From Sinisalibacter lacisalsi (GTDB lineage: Bacteria; Pseudomonadota; Alphaproteobacteria; Rhodobacterales; Rhodobacteraceae): DNA of 64,000 nucleotides. Under the pieces are notes generated by a model, which saw nothing but the letters and a program-made list of their open reading frames with translations, ran no database searches and was not told where the DNA came from. Numbering within the stretch: the first letter of the stretch is position 1; every line of letters begins with the position of its first letter. The position numbers were made by a program, and so were the translations under genes. Positions 27,393-37,383 of this stretch are shown here, piece after piece. The stretch covers positions 890,501-954,500 of the forward strand of contig NZ_BMGI01000001.1 of assembly GCF_014640115.1 (NCBI RefSeq), read 5' to 3'.

Positions 27393-28012
27393 TGCTCTAT
27401 TTCCACGCCCAGAAGCTCGTCTTCCTCGAGGTGCCGAAAACCGGTTCCTCGGCGGTGGTCTCGGCGCTGGGCGATCTCGCGGCGATGCAGATCAGCCGCC
27501 CGCCGGGCAAGCGCCACATGAACGCCGGTGTGTTCAACGGCCGCCCGCGCGCCTTCATCCGGCAGTTCTGGGGCGGGGAGGTCGAAACCTTCGCGGTGAT
27601 GCGCGAGCCGGTCGACCGGCTGGTGAGCTGGTATCGCTACCTGCAACGCCCGGCCCAGCCCGAGGGGCCGGACAGCACCCATGATATTTCCTTCGACGAT
27701 TTCGTCGCGGCGGCGTTGAGCGGCGACCCGCGCTTTCCCGGCATCGGGCGACAGGACCGGTTCCTGATGGGCGAGGGCACCCGGCCGCTGGTGACGCATA
27801 TCTTCCAGTATGACCGGCAGGATCTGCTCGCCGCCTTCCTCGACGCCCGGTTCAACCGGGCGGTGTCGTTCGAGCGGGTGAACGTCTCGACCGGCGGTGC
27901 CGTGGAGGTGACGGATGCGGTGCGCGAGGCGGTGCGCGCGGCGCGCCCCGACGAGGCGCGGTTGTGGGACAGGGTTGCGCGCGAGGGCTACCTGCACAGC
28001 CCCGGGGCGTAA
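27392..28012 (+). CDS. Sulfotransferase-family protein
   Basis: A 206-residue protein with the P-loop-like PAPS-binding motif near the N-terminus, LVFLEVPKTGSSAVVSAL (5'-phosphosulfate loop), and REPVDRLVSWYRYLQ (3'-phosphate motif with Arg and Ser). This marks it as a sulfotransferase or a close relative that moves a sulfuryl group from PAPS to a carbohydrate or lipid acceptor. It is short for the family and has no membrane segment. It is coupled by one base to lldD, an odd partner; the acceptor cannot be inferred. Confidence 0.8.
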   Translation: MLYFHAQKLVFLEVPKTGSSAVVSALGDLAAMQISRPPGKRHMNAGVFNGRPRAFIRQFWGGEVETFAVMREPVDRLVSWYRYLQRPAQPEGPDSTHDISFDDFVAAALSGDPRFPGIGRQDRFLMGEGTRPLVTHIFQYDRQDLLAAFLDARFNRAVSFERVNVSTGGAVEVTDAVREAVRAARPDEARLWDRVAREGYLHSPGA

Positions 28013-28019
28013 GGGCCGG

Positions 28020-29165
28020 TCAGCCGCGCCGCGTCAGCGCCAGCACCGTCGGCACGATCAGCGCGACGATGACGGCCACCGCCGCGAAGGAGACCCGCAG
28101 GCTCCAGATCTCGGCCAGTCCGCCCATCATCGAGGGGCCGACGAAGAAGCCCAGGAGCCCCGCCATCCAGGCCCGCGAGATCGCCAGCGGGCGGGCCTTG
28201 TCGGAGACCATCCGCCCGATGATCGAGTTCGTCGCCGGCACGATCACCGCCATGCCGAGGCCGAGCACGCCGACGCCGAGGATGACCACCAGCTTGGTCG
28301 GGGCGGCGGCGACGATCACCGCGCCGATCATGCCCAGCACCGCCGAGGTGAGGATGAGCCGGAGCTCGCCGATCCGTGCCGCCACGACCTGCCCGCCAAG
28401 CCGGCCCGCGAACATCACCAGCCCGAGCACGGCGGGGCCGAAGCTGCCCTCGCCGGGCGCGCCGCCCAGCGTGCGCTCGATATGCAGCGCCGACCACGCC
28501 TCGGTGGCGTTCTCGCCGATGAAGCCTGCAAACAGGATCAGCCCGCCGAGCAGCACCACGGCGAGCGGCGGCACTGCGCCCCGGGCGGCGTCTTCGGGGT
28601 CGTCCATCGGCGGCAGGTCGACCCGTTCCCAGGCGACGAGCACCGCCCCGAGCGCCAGAACCGAGAGCACCGGCAGCACCTCCGCCGGGCCGAATCCAGC
28701 CTTGCGGGCGAAGGCCACGCCGAGCGCGGTGAGGCCGAAGGCGAGGGAAAAGGCGGCGTGGTTGACGCTTTGCAGATGCATCCGGCGGCGCGCTTCGAGC
28801 TGGGCGATGCGCACGTTGGCGGTCATGTCGGCCAGTGCCACGGCGGCGCCGGTGAAGAACAGCGCGAAGGCGAGCGTGACCGGGGAGGAGGCGGTGAGCG
28901 GGGTGAGCACGGCGAGCGCGATGCCGAGGCCCGCCAGTGGCAGCGCGAGGTTGCCGAGCGCGCGGCCGAAGCGCGGTGCGAAGGCGAGCGCGATCATCGA
29001 ACCCACGGCGGGCGCGATCAGCGCCGCGCCCAGTTCCGCGTCGGAGGCGCCGACGGCGGCCTTGATATCGGGAATCAACCCGGCGAGCCCGCCCCAGTTG
29101 ACCCCCACCGCCGCCAGCGTGAGCATCGGCGCTCGGGTTGTCCGCGCTGCCTCGACCACCGACAT
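28020..29165 (-). CDS. Major facilitator superfamily transporter
   Basis: A 381-residue membrane protein with about twelve hydrophobic segments in two sets of six. Loop motif A-like text is visible in FAPRFGRALGNLALPLAGL and FAGRLGGQVVAARIGELR. The first helix is GVNWGGLAGLIPDIKAAVG. The set resembles the small MFS carriers related to YbjJ/fucose-type permeases, but substrate specificity is unknown. The ATG at 29165 is chosen since the frame upstream loses the hydrophobic pattern. It is divergent from rplY and nearly touches the sulfotransferase gene at its 3' end. Confidence 0.82.
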   Translation of the reverse strand: MSVVEAARTTRAPMLTLAAVGVNWGGLAGLIPDIKAAVGASDAELGAALIAPAVGSMIALAFAPRFGRALGNLALPLAGLGIALAVLTPLTASSPVTLAFALFFTGAAVALADMTANVRIAQLEARRRMHLQSVNHAAFSLAFGLTALGVAFARKAGFGPAEVLPVLSVLALGAVLVAWERVDLPPMDDPEDAARGAVPPLAVVLLGGLILFAGFIGENATEAWSALHIERTLGGAPGEGSFGPAVLGLVMFAGRLGGQVVAARIGELRLILTSAVLGMIGAVIVAAAPTKLVVILGVGVLGLGMAVIVPATNSIIGRMVSDKARPLAISRAWMAGLLGFFVGPSMMGGLAEIWSLRVSFAAVAVIVALIVPTVLALTRRG

Positions 29166-29261
29166 TGCCGCCTCCTTCGCCCCGGACCGATCCGGCGCCA
29201 CCGCTAACCCCGCCCGCCCGCCGCTGCAAGCGCCTCCGGGCCGACCGCGCGCAATTAGCGC

Positions 29262-29290
29262 TTTCCAAGTCTCTGGTTGTGGTCTATAGC
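29262..29290 (+). promoter_or_regulatory. Candidate promoter for rplY
   Basis: TTTCCA at 29262-29267 and TATAGC at 29285-29290 have a 17-base spacer and lie about 70 bases before the rplY start. The match is moderate. Confidence 0.35.
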
Positions 29291-29357
29291 GCGCCTCTCG
29301 TGCGGCTGTTGCACCCTTGGAGGAACGGCCGCGAACCTGAAGAATTGGAGAATACCC

Positions 29358-29996
29358 ATGGCTCGCGAAATCCCAGATTTCCACGCCACGGTACGGACGG
29401 GGACAGGCAAGGGGGCCGCTCGTCAATCTCGCCGCGAAGGCAACGTACCGGGCATCGTTTACGGCGGCGGCATTGATCCGCTGCCGATCGAAGTTCCCTT
29501 CAACGTGCTGTTGAAACGGCTCAAGGAAGGCCGCTTCCTCTCGACGCTGTTCAACCTCAAGGTCGACGGCCACGACGACGTGCGCGTGATCTGCCGCAGC
29601 GTTCAGCGCGACGTGGTGAAAGACCTGCCGACGCATGTCGATTTCATCCGCCTGCACCGCACCACGCGGATCAACCTCTTCATCCACGTCGAGTTCGAGA
29701 ACGAAGAGACCGCGCCCGGGATCAAGAAGGGCGGCGTGCTCGTGGTGGTGCGTCCGGAAGTCGAGCTGAACGTCGTCGCGGGCGACATTCCCGAGAAGAT
29801 CGTGGTCGACCTTGCCGGGCGCGATGTGGGTGACGTCATCCATATCTCGGATGTTGAACTGCCGGCCGGCGCGAAGCCGACGATCGAGCGTGATTTCGTG
29901 ATCGCCAACATCTCGGCGCCCTCGGGCCTGCGCGGCTCGGACGAAGAGACCGACGAAGAGATCGAAACCGAAGTGATTGGCGAAGAAGAAGACTGA
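29358..29996 (+). CDS. rplY: 50S ribosomal protein L25/general stress protein Ctc
   Basis: A 212-residue two-domain form of L25. The N-terminal L25 domain (about 1-95: [20 protein letters not shown], then [11 protein letters not shown]) binds 5S rRNA. The C-terminal TL5/Ctc domain (about 100-190) includes [17 protein letters not shown] and [12 protein letters not shown]. An acidic tail, [17 protein letters not shown], ends the protein. GGAG lies upstream of the ATG at 29358. A classic terminator follows 26 bases after the stop codon. Confidence 0.95.
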   Translation: MAREIPDFHATVRTGTGKGAARQSRREGNVPGIVYGGGIDPLPIEVPFNVLLKRLKEGRFLSTLFNLKVDGHDDVRVICRSVQRDVVKDLPTHVDFIRLHRTTRINLFIHVEFENEETAPGIKKGGVLVVVRPEVELNVVAGDIPEKIVVDLAGRDVGDVIHISDVELPAGAKPTIERDFVIANISAPSGLRGSDEETDEEIETEVIGEEED

Positions 29997-30022
29997 TCTT
30001 CCCGATCATCTCGATTGCATCG

Positions 30023-30049
30023 ACGCGGGCCCCTCGGGCCCGCGTTTTT
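30023..30049 (+). terminator. Rho-independent terminator of rplY
   Basis: ACGCGGGCCC (30023-30032) pairs with GGGCCCGCGT (30036-30045) around a three-base loop, and a run of five T follows at 30045-30049. This is the clearest intrinsic terminator on the plus strand of the window. Confidence 0.92.
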
Positions 30050-30078
30050 CGTTCCGGCGGACCGGCTGCGGCGCGAGC

Positions 30079-32268
30079 CTAGCGGCAGATGATCCCCGGC
30101 GCGTCGGCGCCGAGGCGACCGATCACCGCGGCGTCGTGCCCGGCCGCGACCAGGGCCGCCACCAATCCTTCGGCTTCGCCCGCGTCGACGGCGGCGAGCA
30201 GCCCGCCCGCCGTTTGCGGATCGTGCAGCAGGCTGGCGCGCGCGCCCTCGGCGCTTTCGACCGGCGCGGCGGCGCGGTTGGCTTCCCAGATCGACGAGCG
30301 GTGCCCGGCCTCGGCCAGGTCCAGCGCGCCGGGATAGAGCGGCAGGGCGGCAAGGTCGATCTCCGCCGACACGCCCGAGGCGTGACAGATCGCCATGAGG
30401 TGGCCCGCGAGGCCAAAGCCGGTCACGTCGGTCATCGCGCGCGCCCCGGCGAGCAGCCGGGCCGCGTCGCCCTGCGGGCGCGCCATCGTCGCCAGCATCC
30501 CGGCGACGTCCCGCCCGTTGGCCGCGCCCAGCATCTCGGCGGCAAGGATCGTGCCGCTGCCGAGGGGGCGGGTGAGGATCAGGGCGTCGCCCGGCTGTCC
30601 ACCCCCGTTGGTGATCGGGGCGCCGTCGACGAGGCCGGTAATGGTGAAGCCCAGCGTCATTTCCGCGCCCATGGTGGAATGGCCGCCGACGATCTCGGCC
30701 CCTTCGGCGTGGAACACCTCGCGCGCCGCGCGCATGATCTCGGTCATGCTGCGCGCCTGCAGCGGCTCGGCCATGCGCGGCAGGATCACGCTGGCCAGCG
30801 CCGCCTGCGGCCTGGCTCCCATCGCCCAGATGTCGCCGAGCGCGTGAACGGCCGTGATCCGGGCGAGCAGAGCCGGGTCGGCGGTGAAGGCGCGCAGATG
30901 GTCGGTGGTGACGACCTGCCGCACACCGCCGATCTCGAGCACCGCGGCATCGTCGCCGGGGCCGGTGAGCACATCGGCCCGCCCGAGCGCGGTCAGGCCG
31001 GCGAGGGCTTCGCCGAGCGTGCCCGGCCCCACCTTGGAGCCGCAGCCCGCGCAGAGCGGCTTGTGCGCGCCCTTCAGTTCCTCAGCCACGCCCTCGGTCA
31101 CCGGCCGGGGCAGCGGCGCCGGGGGCATCTTCGGCAGATCCTGGAACATCCGCATGAACTTGCGGTCGATGCGGTCTTTCCAGCGCCACAGAAGCGGTCC
31201 GGAAAGCGTCCGCCCCCATTTCTCGGCGAGCGCCACCTTGCCGCCCAGCGAGACCAGCTTGAGATAGTCGCCTTGCGGGTGGTAGGCGCGGGTCTTGCCG
31301 CCCGAGAGTACGGCGCGCAGGTTGTCGAGCAGCACCGGGCCGGAGCGGACGGCATACACCCCGGCCTTGGGGCGCGGCGCGTGGGTCATGTGGGCGCAAT
31401 CGCCCACGGCGAAGAGATCCCAGTGGCCTTCCACGCGCAGGTGGCTGTCGACCCGGATGAAGCCGTCCTCCGTCACCGGCAGCGGGCTTTGCGCGACCCA
31501 CGGATGCGCCATCGCCCCGGCCACGCCGACGGTGAAGCGCGCGCGCACGTGGGCGCCGTCGGCCAGCACCACGCCCTCGGCCCCGACGTGCGCGACCTTT
31601 GCCCCGGTCAGCACCGCGACGCCGAGATCGTCGAGCGCGGCTTGCAGGCGCCGCGTCGTGCCGGGGTTGCGCCCGGTGATCTGGGGGCCGGCTTCGATCA
31701 CGCTCACACGGGCCGCGCCGCCAACCTCGCGGCGCAAGGCGTGGGCCATGGCCAGCGCCAGTTCCACCCCGGCCACGCCGCCGCCGATCACCGCCACCTC
31801 GGGCGCGAACTCGCCAGCGGCGGCGCGGGCGAGGAAGGCGCGCCAGCGCGCGGCGTAGGTGTCGAGCGGCTTGGCGCCGGTGCCATGGGCGGCGAAGCCG
31901 GGCAGGTCGGGCATCTCGGTGTGGATGCCCACGTCGATCGAGGCGACATCGTAGCCGATCTCGCCATGGCCCTCGACGGTGACGACCTTCGCCACCGGAT
32001 CGACCCGCGTGGCCGAACCGATCACCAGCCGCGCCCCGGCGAAGCGGGCAAGCTGCACAAGGTCGATATCGAGCGCCTCGCGGCTGTAATGCCCGGCGAT
32101 ATGGCCGGGCAGCATGCCCGAGTAGGGCGCTGTCGGGCCAGGGTTGATCAGCGTCACGCGGGTGCCGGCGAGCGGCTTCATCCCCCACATCCGCAGCACC
32201 AGCGCATGGGCATGGCCGCCGCCGATGAGCACGAGGTCGCGGGTGAGGGGCAGGGGCATTGCTTGCAT
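30079..32268 (-). CDS. selD: Selenide, water dikinase with N-terminal NADH-dehydrogenase-like flavoprotein domain
   Basis: A 729-residue fusion. Residues 1 to about 385 are a pyridine-nucleotide-disulfide type flavoprotein: DLVLIGGGHAHALVLRMWG (FAD site), VAVIGGGVAGVELALAMAHA (NAD site), LFAVGDCAHMTH. From about 400 comes SelD, which makes selenophosphate from selenide and ATP: CAGCGSKVGP holds Cys409 and Lys412, spaced like Cys17 and Lys20 of E. coli SelD; Cys19 is Ser. GDDAAVLEIGG, VHALGDIWAMGA and VGGHSTMGAEM follow. The start at 32268 has AAGGTG at good spacing. No selA, selB or ybbB gene is in the window, so the selenium product is unknown. Confidence 0.93.
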   Translation of the reverse strand: MQAMPLPLTRDLVLIGGGHAHALVLRMWGMKPLAGTRVTLINPGPTAPYSGMLPGHIAGHYSREALDIDLVQLARFAGARLVIGSATRVDPVAKVVTVEGHGEIGYDVASIDVGIHTEMPDLPGFAAHGTGAKPLDTYAARWRAFLARAAAGEFAPEVAVIGGGVAGVELALAMAHALRREVGGAARVSVIEAGPQITGRNPGTTRRLQAALDDLGVAVLTGAKVAHVGAEGVVLADGAHVRARFTVGVAGAMAHPWVAQSPLPVTEDGFIRVDSHLRVEGHWDLFAVGDCAHMTHAPRPKAGVYAVRSGPVLLDNLRAVLSGGKTRAYHPQGDYLKLVSLGGKVALAEKWGRTLSGPLLWRWKDRIDRKFMRMFQDLPKMPPAPLPRPVTEGVAEELKGAHKPLCAGCGSKVGPGTLGEALAGLTALGRADVLTGPGDDAAVLEIGGVRQVVTTDHLRAFTADPALLARITAVHALGDIWAMGARPQAALASVILPRMAEPLQARSMTEIMRAAREVFHAEGAEIVGGHSTMGAEMTLGFTITGLVDGAPITNGGGQPGDALILTRPLGSGTILAAEMLGAANGRDVAGMLATMARPQGDAARLLAGARAMTDVTGFGLAGHLMAICHASGVSAEIDLAALPLYPGALDLAEAGHRSSIWEANRAAAPVESAEGARASLLHDPQTAGGLLAAVDAGEAEGLVAALVAAGHDAAVIGRLGADAPGIICR

Positions 32269-32366
32269 GGGCGCGCACCTTTTTGTCGGTTCGGGACGGA
32301 TAACGCGCCCCGCGCCCCGCGCCAAGGCGACTTTCGGACGCTGACGCGGGGGAAGTTCGTTCAAAC

Positions 32367-32386
32367 TGTTCAATCCTTATTGAACA
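32367..32386. promoter_or_regulatory. Operator-like palindrome upstream of the GbsR-type regulator
   Basis: TGTTCAAT-cctt-ATTGAACA is a perfect inverted repeat with eight-base arms. It lies 18 bases before the start at 32404, between the divergent selD and the efflux operon. It probably overlaps the efflux promoter, so binding would block transcription. Confidence 0.7.
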
Positions 32387-32403
32387 CGCCGAACAAGGCG
32401 CTT

Positions 32404-32898
32404 ATGTCGCCGCGCATGACATCGCCGACAGAAAACTTCATCGAACAGATGGGCCTGATGACGCAGGCCGAGGGTGGGCCGCGCATCGCCGGCCAGATCC
32501 TTGGCTATCTCATCGTCGAGGGCGAGCCGCGCACGCTGGCGCAGATGACCGAGGCGCTGAAGATCTCCAAAGCCTCCGCCAGCACCAATGCCCGCCTGCT
32601 CGAACTCAAGGGCTCGGTCCGCCGCGTTTCGCCCATGGGCCAGCGGCAGGACGCCTACGAGGCGCTCGACTTTCCCAACCTCGCGGTGATCCGCGCGCTG
32701 GGCGAGCGCTTCCGTGCCCATGCCGACACCATGACCGAGATCGGCGCGGGCTTTCCCGAGAGCCACGCCGGCGCGCGCGAGCGGGTGACCCGCTTCGCCG
32801 AATTCTATCGCAAGACCGCCGATTTCATCGACGACTGGACCGCAAAGCTGGCCGAAGACCCCGACCTCGCCGCAACCGACAGGGATGATCCCCGATGA
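32404..32898 (+). CDS. GbsR/MarR-type transcriptional regulator
   Basis: A 164-residue regulator with a winged helix-turn-helix (about 25-90: AGQILGYLIVEGEPRTLAQM, then TEALKISKASASTNARLLEL). The pattern is that of the GbsR branch. The C-terminal helices (AVIRALGERFRAHADTMTEI onward) would form the dimer. I start at 32404, where AAGG lies six bases upstream; an ATG four codons later is possible. It overlaps the adaptor gene (ATGA) and leads the efflux operon, so it most likely represses its own pump. Known GbsR proteins respond to choline; here the inducer is unknown. Confidence 0.85.
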   Translation: MSPRMTSPTENFIEQMGLMTQAEGGPRIAGQILGYLIVEGEPRTLAQMTEALKISKASASTNARLLELKGSVRRVSPMGQRQDAYEALDFPNLAVIRALGERFRAHADTMTEIGAGFPESHAGARERVTRFAEFYRKTADFIDDWTAKLAEDPDLAATDRDDPR

Positions 32899-34148
32899 AC
32901 AACGAAGCCCCCAAACCCGATTGGGCCATGAGCCGGCGCGAACGCGACGTCGCCGAACGGATCGCAGCCGGGCGCGCCCCGAAAAAGCGCCGTCGCTGGC
33001 CGTGGATCGTGCTGGTGCTCGCGCTGATCGGCGGCGCAGGCGGCTGGCTGGTCCAGAGCGGCACGCTCGAAGAGATGCAGGCGGCCCGCGAGGCGGCCGA
33101 GGCACAGGCGCAGGCGGAAGCCGAGGCGCGGGCCGCGCGGGCCGCGATCGTGCAACTCGCGGCCTTCGAGGTGACCGAGGTTGCCCCGGTCACGCTGACC
33201 GAAACCCTGCGCATCACCGGGTCGCTTTCGCCGGTGCGCCGCGCGCATCTGTCGTCGGAAGTTTCGGCCCGGGTCGATACCGTTGCGGTGCGCGCGGGTG
33301 ACGCCGTGGCGCAGGGCGATCTGCTGGTGAAGTTCGACGCCGAGGCGCTGGACAGCCAGCTTGACCAGACCCGCGCCAACGCCGAGGCCACCCGGGTGCA
33401 GCTCGAACAGGCGCGGACCGACTTCGAGCGCACGCAGAACCTCGTGGAGCGCGGGCTCCAGCCGCAGAACACGCTCGACCGGGCCCGCTCCACGCTCGAC
33501 CAGCTCACCGCCACGCTCGCGGCGCAGGAAACGCTTGTCGCCAACGCCGAGCGCGCCCGCGACCGCGCCACCGTCATCGCGCCCTTCGACGGGGTGATCT
33601 CGGACCGCGCCGTCGATCCCGGCCAGTTCGCCGCCACCGGCACGCCGCTGGTCACGCTCGTCGACCTGGCCGCGCTCGAGGTGGAGGCGACGGCGCCAGT
33701 AGCCTATGCGCCGGTGCTCACGCCCGGGCTCGCGGTCGATATCCGGGTCGAGGGCTTCGGCGACCGGCTGTTTCGCGGCCGTGTCGAGAGGCTGAGCCCG
33801 GTGGCGATCGAAGGCAGCCGGATGCTGCCGGTTTTCGTGTCGCTCGAAAACGTCACCGGCGAGTTGCGCGGCGGCATGTTCGCATCGGGGCAGATCGTGC
33901 TCGAGGAGCACGAGGGGGCGATCGGCCTGCCGGTGGGCGCGCTGCGGCGCGACGCCGAGGGCGCGCATGTGCTGGTGATCGAGGCGGATACGGCAATGCG
34001 TCGCGCCGTCGAGCCGGGGCGGACCTGGGATTCGGGCGCGCTGGTCGAGATCATTTCCGGCCTTGAGCCCGGCGACGTGGTGGTGACCGAGCCAATGCCC
34101 GCGCTGCGGCCCGGTGACAAGGTCGAGCTGCTGGAGGGCGGGCAATGA
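32895..34148 (+). CDS. RND efflux pump periplasmic adaptor (membrane fusion protein)
   Basis: A 417-residue adaptor. The N-terminus is cytoplasmic and basic, followed by one membrane helix (about 38-55, WPWIVLVLALIGGAGGWLV) and a coiled-coil. The lipoyl-like halves flank a helical hairpin (about 150-220: ALDSQLDQTRANAEATRVQL and onward), then beta-barrel and membrane-proximal domains (FDGVISDRAVDPGQFAATGT). It would join the inner-membrane pump to an outer-membrane channel. No TolC-type gene is in the operon. Start and stop overlap both neighbours by four bases. Confidence 0.9.
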   Translation: MNNEAPKPDWAMSRRERDVAERIAAGRAPKKRRRWPWIVLVLALIGGAGGWLVQSGTLEEMQAAREAAEAQAQAEAEARAARAAIVQLAAFEVTEVAPVTLTETLRITGSLSPVRRAHLSSEVSARVDTVAVRAGDAVAQGDLLVKFDAEALDSQLDQTRANAEATRVQLEQARTDFERTQNLVERGLQPQNTLDRARSTLDQLTATLAAQETLVANAERARDRATVIAPFDGVISDRAVDPGQFAATGTPLVTLVDLAALEVEATAPVAYAPVLTPGLAVDIRVEGFGDRLFRGRVERLSPVAIEGSRMLPVFVSLENVTGELRGGMFASGQIVLEEHEGAIGLPVGALRRDAEGAHVLVIEADTAMRRAVEPGRTWDSGALVEIISGLEPGDVVVTEPMPALRPGDKVELLEGGQ

Positions 34149-37100
34149 TCCTCACCCGGATTTCCGTCGCCCAGCCCGTCTTTGCCACCATGGTGATGAT
34201 CGCCATGGTGGTGATCGGCGCGTTCTCCTATATGCGCCTGCCGATCGAGCAATTGCCCGATGTCGATTTTCCGGTGGTCGCGGTTGTCACCTCCTACCCC
34301 GGCGCCACGCCAGAGGCGGTGGAGAACGATATCATCAAGCCGGTCGAAGAGGCCGTCGCCACGCTGGCGGGGATCGACTCGATCGAATCCGTGGCCCGCA
34401 CCGGTTCGTCGCTGGTGCTGATAATCTTCGATCTGGAGGTCAAATCCGCCGATGCGGCGCAGGAGGTGCGCGACAAGATCGCCCAGGTCCAGGCGCTGCT
34501 GCCCGACAACGCGGGCGACCCGCAGATCCTGCGCTTCGACCCTGGCGAGCTGCCTGTGATGTCGGTGGGGATCAGCTCCGACCGGCTCGACGTGGGCCAA
34601 CTCACCACGGTGACCGAAGACGTGATCGCCAAGCGCATCGCCAACATCAAGGGCGTGGGCCGGGCCTCCGTCGTCGGCGGCCGCGCGGCCGAGGTGCAGA
34701 TCGACATCGACCCCGACCGGCTCACCGCTCTGTCGGTGGGGGTGTCCGAGGCGCTCGGCGCGGTCGCTGCCGAGAACCAGGATCTGCCTGCCGGCGCGAT
34801 CACCGGCGACGGCGCCACCACGTCGGTGCAGGTCGAGGGCCGGCTCGCCACGCTTCGCGATTTCGAGGATATCATCGTCACCCGCCGCGCCGGCCAGCCG
34901 ATCCGGCTTGGCGACATCGCCGGGATCGAGGTCCGGCTCGCGGAAGCCGCATCGCTGGCCATGCTCGACGGCGAACACGCGCTGGCGATCGACGTGGTGA
35001 AGACGCAAGGAGCGAATACCGTCGCGGTGGCCGAGTCGGTGCTCGAAGAGGTCGCGGCGATGCAGGCCGACGATGCCTTCGCCGACATCAAGATCGAGAT
35101 CCTGCGCGACAACGCCAAGCCGGTGATCGACAGCTTCCACTCGGTGCAGAGCATGATCGTGGAGGGCGCGATCCTCGCCACCTTCATCGTCTTTCTGTTC
35201 CTCAACTCGTGGCGCTCGACGGTGATTACCGGGCTGACCCTGCCGATCTCGATCATCGGCACAATGACGGCGATCTATTTCCTCGGCTTCACCCTCAACA
35301 TGATGAGCCTGATGGCGCTCTCGCTCGCCGTCGGTATCCTGATCGACGACGCCATCGTGGTGCGCGAAAACATCATGCGCCATCTGCACATGGGCAAGAG
35401 TCACAAGCAGGCGGCGCTGGACGGCACCAACGAGATCGGCCTGGCGGTGCTGGCCACCACGCTCTCCATCGTCGCGGTGTTCCTGCCCGTGGCCTTCATG
35501 GAGGGCATCCTCGGGCGCTTCTTCCTGCAATTCGGCGTCACCGTCTCGGTGGCCGTTTTGATCTCGCTCTTCGTTTCCTTCACGCTCGACCCGATGCTGT
35601 CGTCGGTCTGGTATGACCCGTCGGTCGACCCGAAGGTGAAGCGCGGGCCGCTCGGGCGGGCCGTCGCGCGGTTCGATGATTTCTTCGTCTGGCTCGGCAA
35701 ATGTTACGGCGGGCTCCTGCGGCGGGCGCTGAAGTTTCGCAAGACGACGATCCTCGTCGCCTTCCTCGCCTTTGCCGGCGGGATCGGGGTGTTCACCAAG
35801 GTGGGGGCCGAATTCGTGCCGCCCGCCGACACCGGCGAGTTCCAGGTCGACATGTCGCTGCCGGTGGGCACCTCGCTTGATCGCACGGCCGCGAAGATCA
35901 CGCAGGTCGATGCGCTTTTGCGCCGCGAAATCCCCGAGATCGCAGGCACCTACGCCACGGTCAATTCCGGCACCACCAGCGGCGACAACAACGCCACGAT
36001 CATCGCGCTGCTGGTGCCGGCGGATGAGCGCAGCCGGACGCCGAATGAACTGACCGGCGTGGCGCGCGAAGTGCTGCAATCCGTCGGTGGAGCCGATTTC
36101 ATCGTCGGCGCCTCCAGCGGCATGGGCCCCGCGAGCCAGCCGGTGGAACTTCGGATCTACGGCCCCGACCTCGATGTGCTCGAACGTCTCGCGGCGGATC
36201 TCAAGGCGAGCCTCGTCGCGATCCCCGGGCTTGCCGATGTGTCCACCACGCTGGATGATCCGCAGCCTACCCTCGGTATCCGGATCGACCGCGAGGCCGC
36301 CTCCGATCTCGGCGTCTCGCTCCAGCTTGTGGGCGACACGCTCAAGCCGATGCTCGGTGGCCAGACCGTTTCGGAATGGACCTCGCCACAAGGCGAAACG
36401 CTCAACGTGGTGCTGCGTCTACCCGCGGCGGAGCGCTCCGACGCTGCCGTGCTTGGCGCGATGCCGCTGGCGCAATCGCGCGGCGGGGTGATCCGCCTCG
36501 ACCAAGTCGCCGAGATCGTCCCGTCCGAGGGGCCGGGCGAGATCAACCGCGAAGACCGCGACCGTTCGGTGCGGGTCAGCGCCAGCCTCGACGGAGTGAA
36601 GCTCGGCGACGTGAACGCCGCGCTGGAAGAGGCCAAGGCGAGCCTTGATCTGCCGTTGGGTTACCGTATCGGCACCGGCGGCGAGACCGAGCAACTCGCC
36701 GATTCGATGATGGCGGCCGCGGCGGCGCTGGCGCTGGCGGTGATCTTCATCTACCTCGTGCTCGCTTCGCAGTTCGGCTCTTTCCTGCAGCCCTTCGCGA
36801 TCATGTCGTCGCTGCCGCTGGCGTTGATCGGCGTGGCGCTGGGCCTCCTGGCCTTCGGCTCGACGCTCAACATCTTCTCGATCATCGGCTTCATCATGCT
36901 GATGGGGCTGGTGACGAAAAACGCCATCCTGCTCGTCGACAACGCCAACCAGCACGTGCGCGAAGGTGAAAACCTCTACGAGGCCCTCGTGCTCGCCGGC
37001 CGGACCCGCTTCCGCCCGATCGTGATGACGACGCTGGCGATGATCTTCGGCATGCTGCCGCTGGCGCTGAACCTGCATGGCGGCACCGGGCAGAACACCT

Positions 37101-37255
37101 CGATGGCGCACGCGGTGATCGGCGGGCTGATCTCGTCTTCGCTGCTGACGCTGGTGGTCGTGCCCGTCTTGCTGACCTACACCGACAGCCTCGGACGCCG
37201 GGCCTCGCGGCTCTTTCCCGCCCCGCCCGACCATGAAGCCTCACCGGCCGAGTAG
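34145..37255 (+). CDS. RND efflux transporter, inner-membrane permease (HAE-1 type)
   Basis: A 1036-residue proton-driven pump with twelve helices and two large periplasmic loops. The signature of the first half is [20 protein letters not shown], with the proton-relay Asp pair in helix four; the second half has [20 protein letters not shown]. The N-terminal [20 protein letters not shown] is typical. It likely exports hydrophobic compounds together with the adaptor at 32895-34148 under control of the GbsR-type regulator. Substrates are not evident. It is the last gene of the operon. Confidence 0.93.
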   Translation: MILTRISVAQPVFATMVMIAMVVIGAFSYMRLPIEQLPDVDFPVVAVVTSYPGATPEAVENDIIKPVEEAVATLAGIDSIESVARTGSSLVLIIFDLEVKSADAAQEVRDKIAQVQALLPDNAGDPQILRFDPGELPVMSVGISSDRLDVGQLTTVTEDVIAKRIANIKGVGRASVVGGRAAEVQIDIDPDRLTALSVGVSEALGAVAAENQDLPAGAITGDGATTSVQVEGRLATLRDFEDIIVTRRAGQPIRLGDIAGIEVRLAEAASLAMLDGEHALAIDVVKTQGANTVAVAESVLEEVAAMQADDAFADIKIEILRDNAKPVIDSFHSVQSMIVEGAILATFIVFLFLNSWRSTVITGLTLPISIIGTMTAIYFLGFTLNMMSLMALSLAVGILIDDAIVVRENIMRHLHMGKSHKQAALDGTNEIGLAVLATTLSIVAVFLPVAFMEGILGRFFLQFGVTVSVAVLISLFVSFTLDPMLSSVWYDPSVDPKVKRGPLGRAVARFDDFFVWLGKCYGGLLRRALKFRKTTILVAFLAFAGGIGVFTKVGAEFVPPADTGEFQVDMSLPVGTSLDRTAAKITQVDALLRREIPEIAGTYATVNSGTTSGDNNATIIALLVPADERSRTPNELTGVAREVLQSVGGADFIVGASSGMGPASQPVELRIYGPDLDVLERLAADLKASLVAIPGLADVSTTLDDPQPTLGIRIDREAASDLGVSLQLVGDTLKPMLGGQTVSEWTSPQGETLNVVLRLPAAERSDAAVLGAMPLAQSRGGVIRLDQVAEIVPSEGPGEINREDRDRSVRVSASLDGVKLGDVNAALEEAKASLDLPLGYRIGTGGETEQLADSMMAAAAALALAVIFIYLVLASQFGSFLQPFAIMSSLPLALIGVALGLLAFGSTLNIFSIIGFIMLMGLVTKNAILLVDNANQHVREGENLYEALVLAGRTRFRPIVMTTLAMIFGMLPLALNLHGGTGQNTSMAHAVIGGLISSSLLTLVVVPVLLTYTDSLGRRASRLFPAPPDHEASPAE

Positions 37256-37300
37256 CCGGGCCATGGCCCGCGGGCTGCGGCCAAACGGGGTCCGGGCAAG

Positions 37301-37330
37301 AAAAAAAAGGGCGGCATCGGCGTGCCGCCC
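37301..37330 (-). terminator. Rho-independent terminator (minus strand)
   Basis: GGGCGGCA (37309-37316) pairs perfectly with TGCCGCCC (37323-37330) around six bases. On the minus strand the stem is followed by eight T residues (the A-run at 37301-37308). It terminates the cysteine-rich protein gene ending at 37384 and may also stop RND operon transcripts from the other side. Confidence 0.9.
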
Positions 37331-37383
37331 GTTTCCTACGCGTCTATCTCCACGGCCGTGAGATCAGGCCGGGATTTCGCCGG

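Noticed and set aside
29977-32898. A plus-strand open frame of about 973 codons through the SelD gene.
   Set aside because: Only its last 164 codons, the GbsR-type regulator, look like protein; the rest is antisense to SelD.
33704-36391. A minus-strand open frame of about 895 codons opposite the RND genes.
   Set aside because: Its translation is rich in His, Asp and Arg with no domain, and it is antisense to an intact pump.
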